Of a DNA stretch of 64,000 nt, positions 60,441 to 64,000 are shown in pieces (within the stretch, counting starts at the first letter, position 1; every line of letters starts with the position of its first letter). Where the stretch lies: contig OZ017769.1 in the NCBI GenBank assembly GCA_963969345.1, forward strand, positions 4,963,725-5,027,724, given 5' to 3'. The notes beneath the pieces are model-generated. The model did no database searches. It saw only the letters and a program-made list of their open reading frames with translations, and had not been told where the DNA came from. Both the position numbers and the translations under genes were made by a program. Source of the stretch: Turbatrix aceti. Taxonomy: Eukaryota; Nematoda; Chromadorea; Rhabditida; Panagrolaimidae.

Positions 60441-61038
60441 CTAGTCAGATTCGACGGCAGGTGAATTATCTGTCAGAACGTCAGAAAGCCAGCGATTCAA
60501 ATCTGAGTGTCGTAACCTGCTGCCGGTCTGTTGTCCGTGAGAAATAATGTCTTCTGACCAGTAGTAGAGCGAGGATATAGCGGGATAGTTGAGGTAGAGG
60601 TGACGACGGGTAGCGTCGCTGCGTCGTAGGTGTACAAAGCCCAGGTAACTGACACCACAGACACCCAATTCGAGGGCAATGATGCCGACGACTGAACGTT
60701 TGAAAAATTGACCCGCCAGCTTAAAAAAACACGTCGGGGAGGCCGGATAGAGAAAAGTTGAATTGGAAGAAGTATACGCGCATGTGACAAAACAAACATC
60801 CCGCAGGGAAACCCGCCCATCACTGTGTATTTGAAAAGCACCCAATCAATGAGGCGAACTTGTTTTGCACAAATTAGAGCGAAGAAGACAAGACAACAAC
60901 GAGCAGGAGCAAGTAAACACACGAGATCAGAGAACACAACAGTTGCCGAAACCGCAAAACTCAACGAGATCAAAGCGCATCCAGGGAAGCTCCTGGAACG
61001 AATACACCTCTCTGATAGCCACCTTTCCAGCCAGCCAT
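60441..61038 (-). CDS. CEBPZOS: CEBPZOS-like small mitochondrial protein
   Basis: Two minus-strand exons: 61038-61006 and 60719-60441 (103 residues). The main exon reads FFKRSVVGIIALELGVCGVSYLG, then YLNYPAISSLYYWSED, and ends with DLNRWLSD. This is the layout of CEBPZOS (a lysine-bearing head, one helix, then a KYPFILEVYYKS-like segment and an ELDQKTWL-like end). CEBPZOS is a single-pass protein of mitochondria. Exon 1 (MAGWKGGYQRG) is inferred from a TATA box 35 nt upstream and a phase-correct but weak donor (GTATTC); exon 1 is the uncertain part. The TAG stop is directly followed by the split ATG of the next gene. Confidence 0.55.
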
Positions 61039-61072
61039 GTTGTTTGGTCCGAAAAAGTACGTAGAACGTGAT

Positions 61073-61080
61073 ATTTTATA
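61073..61080 (-). promoter_or_regulatory. TATA box of the CEBPZOS-like gene
   Basis: TATAAAAT on the minus strand, about 35 nt before the proposed ATG. Only about 165 bp separate it from the BAG-1 start on the other strand, so the promoter region is shared or divergent. Confidence 0.45.
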
Positions 61081-61245
61081 AAATCCACATATTTTGACGA
61101 AAAAATCAGGTCTTCAACTTGCGATGAGGGTTCTCGAAACGAAAAACGATTGCGCTTCGATTCTATTTGAATTTCACTTCTTCGGCTTTCTTTTTTTTAC
61201 TCGGGCGTAGTTCGTTCGTCAGTTGTATTCTGTGATCTCGGCAAG

Positions 61246-62074
61246 ATGGCTACCGGTGGTACGACGAAGCTCAACATAATGCTTGCCGGGCAAGCGCTAG
61301 CCTTCAGCGTCGGCACCGAGCCTCCATCGACGCCGTACGAATCCCAGCTCGTCGACTACGAAGCGGAGACGACAAATGTTGACGACGTCGTCTGCTATAC
61401 CATCGGTGAGCTTCGCTGGGGCATTTCTCAGCGTTCCAGATTCGACGGTGAATCCATGAAGTTGATTTACAAAGGTTTGTCGTGCTAAAAATTTTTTTTT
61501 TGGTTTTTTTTTTATTTTTACGTTGTGAAATTTTTCCAGGCAAGATGCTAGGCTTCGAAAAAAGCGAACTACTCTCCAAGTACGGCTTCAAGGACGGCGA
61601 GAAGGTCATGGGACTCGGCAAGCCCAAAACAGTCGCTCCAGAAGACGCCGTGCTTCAGAAGCTTCGAGACTACGAAAAGCAGAACATTGAGAAGCTCGAC
61701 CACCATTTCAAGGTCCTTTTTACTGATTTTCAAGAAATCGAGCAGGACTTTCTTAATCGTGAGTTTCTGGTGCCGTTGAACTGATTTATGAACACTGGGC
61801 TCGTGTTTTTCCAGCTGAGATGACATTCGAGATGATCAGCCGGCTGAAAAAACGTGTGCAGCACTTCAACGAGCTCGGCGAGAAGCAACTCGTCTCCCTG
61901 GATGCCATCGAGATCTACGACGACTCTACGCCCGAGCCGCTGAAGGTGAGAAACCGGGAAGTGCGGAAGAGACTTGTCAACAGGCTGCAGGACCTGCTCA
62001 ATCTCAACGATAAATTCAAATTCCGTCTTGAGGAACTTGAAACCGCTACTACAGAACGCCAGGCTAAGAGTTGA
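61246..62074 (+). CDS. bag-1: BAG-1 type co-chaperone
   Basis: Three exons: 61246-61474, 61540-61758 and 61815-62074 (235 residues). Phases are 1, 1 and the joins read G|GC and C|CT. The N-terminal third resembles the ubiquitin-like part of worm BAG-1 (YTIGELRWGI, then SMKLIYKGKMLGF, then GEKVMGLGK). The C-terminal BAG domain is a three-helix bundle: LQKLRDYEKQNIEKLDHHF, MISRLKKRVQHFNELGEKQL, and RNREVRKRLVNRLQDLLN. The last helix binds the ATPase domain of Hsp70 and drives nucleotide exchange. Its closeness to the worm protein is one of the better hints that this is a nematode. It appears to be the first gene of an operon with the next gene. Confidence 0.9.
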
Positions 62075-62096
62075 AGACTAAAAAATTTTATTTGCA

Positions 62097-62102
62097 AATA
62101 AA
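62097..62102 (+). terminator. Poly(A) signal of BAG-1
   Basis: AATAAA 22 nt after the stop. The next gene's acceptor (TTTCTAGTTTAG) comes about 100 nt later, the spacing known from C. elegans operons. Confidence 0.65.
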
Positions 62103-62213
62103 CAGATGGCTTTTAACGGATTTTAAAGATTTTTACGAGGTTTTGAGCCTGCTGGGAGTTATCTGATGTTTTTGGGCTTCTGGATGATGCAACATTTCTA
62201 GTTTAGAACTAAC

Positions 62214-63231
62214 ATGAGCAACGAGAAGTCAACAACACCTGAGCAGCAGCAACCGAAGCCTGCCGCCTCTTCGGAGGCTGAGCACTCTTCTCCGGTCAAG
62301 GAGAACGTCGACAACGGTGACGACTCTTTTTCTCTGCATCTGAATGGCGGACCTAAGGTAAGTCAATGTAAACCGTTAATTTCAATCTAGGCTTTCAATG
62401 GGTCGATTTTTTCCTCAGCCAAAAAAAATTTTTTTTAATAATTTAAAAAAATTTGTATAATTTTTTTTATCAAAAAAAAGTTCGTGGAAGCCAAAAAGAC
62501 GCATAATAAACAAATCGTGATTTTTTATATTTTATTTTAGAATTTGTATGAAATTTAACGAAAATAGATAATTTTTTACACAATATTAGGCCCGGGCAGG
62601 GTGGCGAAGAGGGGATTCCCATGGGAGTCCCATGGGAATTATCCCGGGAATTATCCCGGGATTCCCATCTATCAGGGGATAATTCCCCACGGAATTTTGA
62701 AAATGCGCGATCCCGCCTAAAATATCACCGTTATTTTACGCAGGAGCGTGCTTTTTTCTTTCAAATTAGGTAAATGATTTTATTTCCATTGTTAATTTTA
62801 TTACATTAATAAAATAAGTGTGTTTTTGGATATCTTTTTTGTATGAACATGTACTTTTTTAAACGTACCAAAAAATACCCCCGGGGACTCCCATGGGACT
62901 CCCATGGGAATCCCATGGGATAATTCCCCTATTTCTAATTCCCATGGGAGTTTCGCCACCCTGGGCCCGGGCTAAGGTTTGAAAAAAACGACCCATCCCG
63001 CGCCGTTTTGAGATCCTTGATTAATAATATGATTTTTTTATTCCCTTGCAGAACCCGAACCACTGCACGCCGGCGCTCATCAAGGTCCGCCAGACGATGA
63101 AGCAGTTCCAGGTGCAGTCACCTTCGGACAACGTCATGTCGCCGTGCACGCGCAAGATCAACATGCGCCACCAGCAGCCGGGCACCCAGACCACAAAGCC
63201 TACTGCCTTCCAGAAGCTCAACTTTGACTGA
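62214..63231 (+). CDS. Small unknown acidic protein, operon partner of BAG-1
   Basis: Two exons: 62214-62357 and 63052-63231 (107 residues, phase 0). The first half is acidic and low-complexity (QQQPKPAASSEAEHSS). The second half has CTPALIKVRQTMKQFQVQSPSDN, then MSPCTRKINMRHQQ and a KLNFD end. Three SP/TP sites suggest phosphorylation by proline-directed kinases. I do not recognise a family. The position about 140 nt after BAG-1, with a poly(A) signal and acceptor between, suggests a second cistron. Its intron carries a transposon-like element. Confidence 0.65.
62586..62975. mobile_element. MITE-like inverted-repeat element in an intron
   Basis: The ends are inverted repeats: TTAGGCCCGGGCAGGGTGGCG at the left and CGCCACCCTGGGCCCGGGCTAA at the right. 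Inside each end lie more inverted strings (CCCATGGGA, ATAATTCCC). The centre is AT-rich and non-coding. It is too short for a transposase. Size and structure fit a miniature inverted-repeat element. No clear target-site duplication is seen beyond TTA/TAA. Confidence 0.75.
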
Positions 63232-63739
63232 TTTTGGCAGTCTGGCACGCGCCCCGCTCTTCCCCTTTTGTTCGTTCAACTCACTATCTCTCTTGTATCT
63301 CACATGCACTGTCAGCATTCACTGTATTTTTTTTACGTATCGATCTTGAACACTTTACAAGCGAATTCATTTTGTAAACATTTTGATAAAAAAAAAGTCA
63401 GGAGCAGTCAAACGCACTTTTTTGCAAACAAAAAAGGATAATTTGAGCTTTGTCGAGTGCTTCGACTTTTCTCGTCCAACCGTAACCGGGATAGGGTAAG
63501 ACAAGGTACCCAGGTGAGTGCCAAAGCCGTCGACACTGCTCCCGACCTGCTTTGTCCAATTTTTGTGAAGCGCCGGTGCGGAAAGTCTCGGCAAACAGTG
63601 CGTCATTACGGGATCGCGCGCTGCGGGAGGGGGGGGGAGGAGGAGGAGGAGGGTCGTCGCAGCCAGGTGTTTGCTTGCACTACGACGCGGGGGTCACAAT
63701 TCGCTGCTTGTTTGTCCAAATCGATTGCACGCCGCCGCC
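63232..63739. other. Spacer before the last gene
   Basis: Includes the 3' UTR of the small acidic protein and a G-rich GGGGGGG-AGG run at 63628-63655. No exon seen. Confidence 0.5.
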
Positions 63740-63886
63740 ATGATCGTCTCGTTGGTGCTCGCAGCCGCAGCTGTCACGCTCCTGGCTCCTTACCTGGAGG
63801 TCACCGGTCAGCAGGGCTTTGAGCCGACCAGGCCGGTAGATCTCTGGAATCCGTTTGGGACGACGACTCCCAGGCCTTCCGGACAG
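63740..63886 (+). CDS. First exon of a secreted protein, cut by the window end
   Basis: The exon encodes 49 residues and ends CAG|GTGAGT in phase 0. The ATG sits in a good context (GCCGCCGCCATG). Residues 1-22 form a signal peptide (IVSLVLAAAAVTLLAPYL). The mature part is rich in Pro, Thr and Gly (FGTTTPRPSG). The rest of the gene lies beyond the window, so no family can be named. Confidence 0.6.
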
Positions 63887-64000
63887 GTGAGTGGTTTTCG
63901 TTTTTTGCAAAGGAGGGGTTGTTAAACAAAAAAATATTTTTTAGTCCATCAAAAAAACGACAAAAACGACGAAAACTTGTTTTTGATAGTTTTTTAATGA

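Noticed and set aside
61036..61180. Plus-strand mini-gene starting ATGTTGTTTGGTCC with a GT donor
   Set aside because: It would encode about 22 residues and lies in the BAG-1 promoter, antisense to CEBPZOS-like exon 1.
1..64000. CRISPR array, prophage or bacterial operon
   Set aside because: The sequence is eukaryotic with spliceosomal introns. The repeats are simple tandem or foldback types without regular spacers.
1..64000. tRNA, rRNA or spliced-leader RNA genes
   Set aside because: I saw no convincing cloverleaf, ribosomal core or leader-plus-Sm-site arrangement by eye. A tRNAscan and covariance-model search would be decisive.

Overview
This is a eukaryotic window with intron-rich genes. 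Exons are GC-rich and introns and spacers are full of T runs. Most introns start GTRAGT and end in a T-rich tract plus CAG or TAG. The gene content points to a nematode: a BAG-1 of the worm type, a family-11 alpha-1,2-fucosyltransferase, a nematode-style astacin, a COX6C with an extended C-terminus, a one-exon serpentine receptor, and several genes with a splice acceptor at or just before the start codon, as expected for spliced-leader trans-splicing. The phylum is an inference; I cannot name the species.

Layout. 1-4.6 kb: no gene seen. 4.6-9 kb (+): ensconsin/MAP7-like microtubule protein. 10.6-13.3 kb (+): secreted astacin with EGF and CUB parts. 13.3-17.8 kb: spacer. 17.8-19.5 kb (+): TLCD1/2-type TLC membrane protein. 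20-21 kb (+): unknown four-helix membrane protein. 21.1-22.1 kb (-): fragments of a possible decayed membrane-protein gene. 25.1-26.2 kb (+): unknown secreted protein. 27.2-29.4 kb (+): GT11 fucosyltransferase. 29.8-30.7 kb (+): 7TM receptor. 31.6-36.6 kb (+): Rabankyrin-5 (BTB-ankyrin-FYVE). 37.5-38 kb (+): TRAP-gamma. 38.6-39.3 kb (-): proteasome beta-4. 40.5-41.7 kb (-): glycosylasparaginase. 42.7-44.8 kb (+): COX6C. 45.1-48.3 kb (-): CRAL-TRIO/GOLD protein. 48.9-49.7 kb (-): ribosomal protein S7. 51.8-58.5 kb (+): group I metabotropic glutamate receptor. 58.5-59.2 kb (+): Maf-type bZIP. 59.6-61 kb (-): COX19, a 68-residue membrane protein and a CEBPZOS-like protein. 61.2-63.2 kb (+): BAG-1 and a small unknown protein. 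63.7 kb to the end (+): first exon of a secreted protein.

Genes acting together. COX6C, COX19 and the CEBPZOS-like protein are mitochondrial. TRAP-gamma and RPS7 serve translation and translocation at the ER. Rabankyrin-5 and the CRAL-TRIO/GOLD protein act in membrane traffic. Most genes are unrelated housekeeping or signalling genes.

The most unusual feature is the tight packing at the right end. The glutamate receptor, with its best-supported last exon, stops 3 nt before the Maf start codon. The CEBPZOS-like stop codon is followed at once by AT|G, a start codon split by an intron. BAG-1 is followed about 100 bp after its poly(A) signal by the next gene, in the classic operon layout. All gene models were spliced by eye and no transcript data were available.
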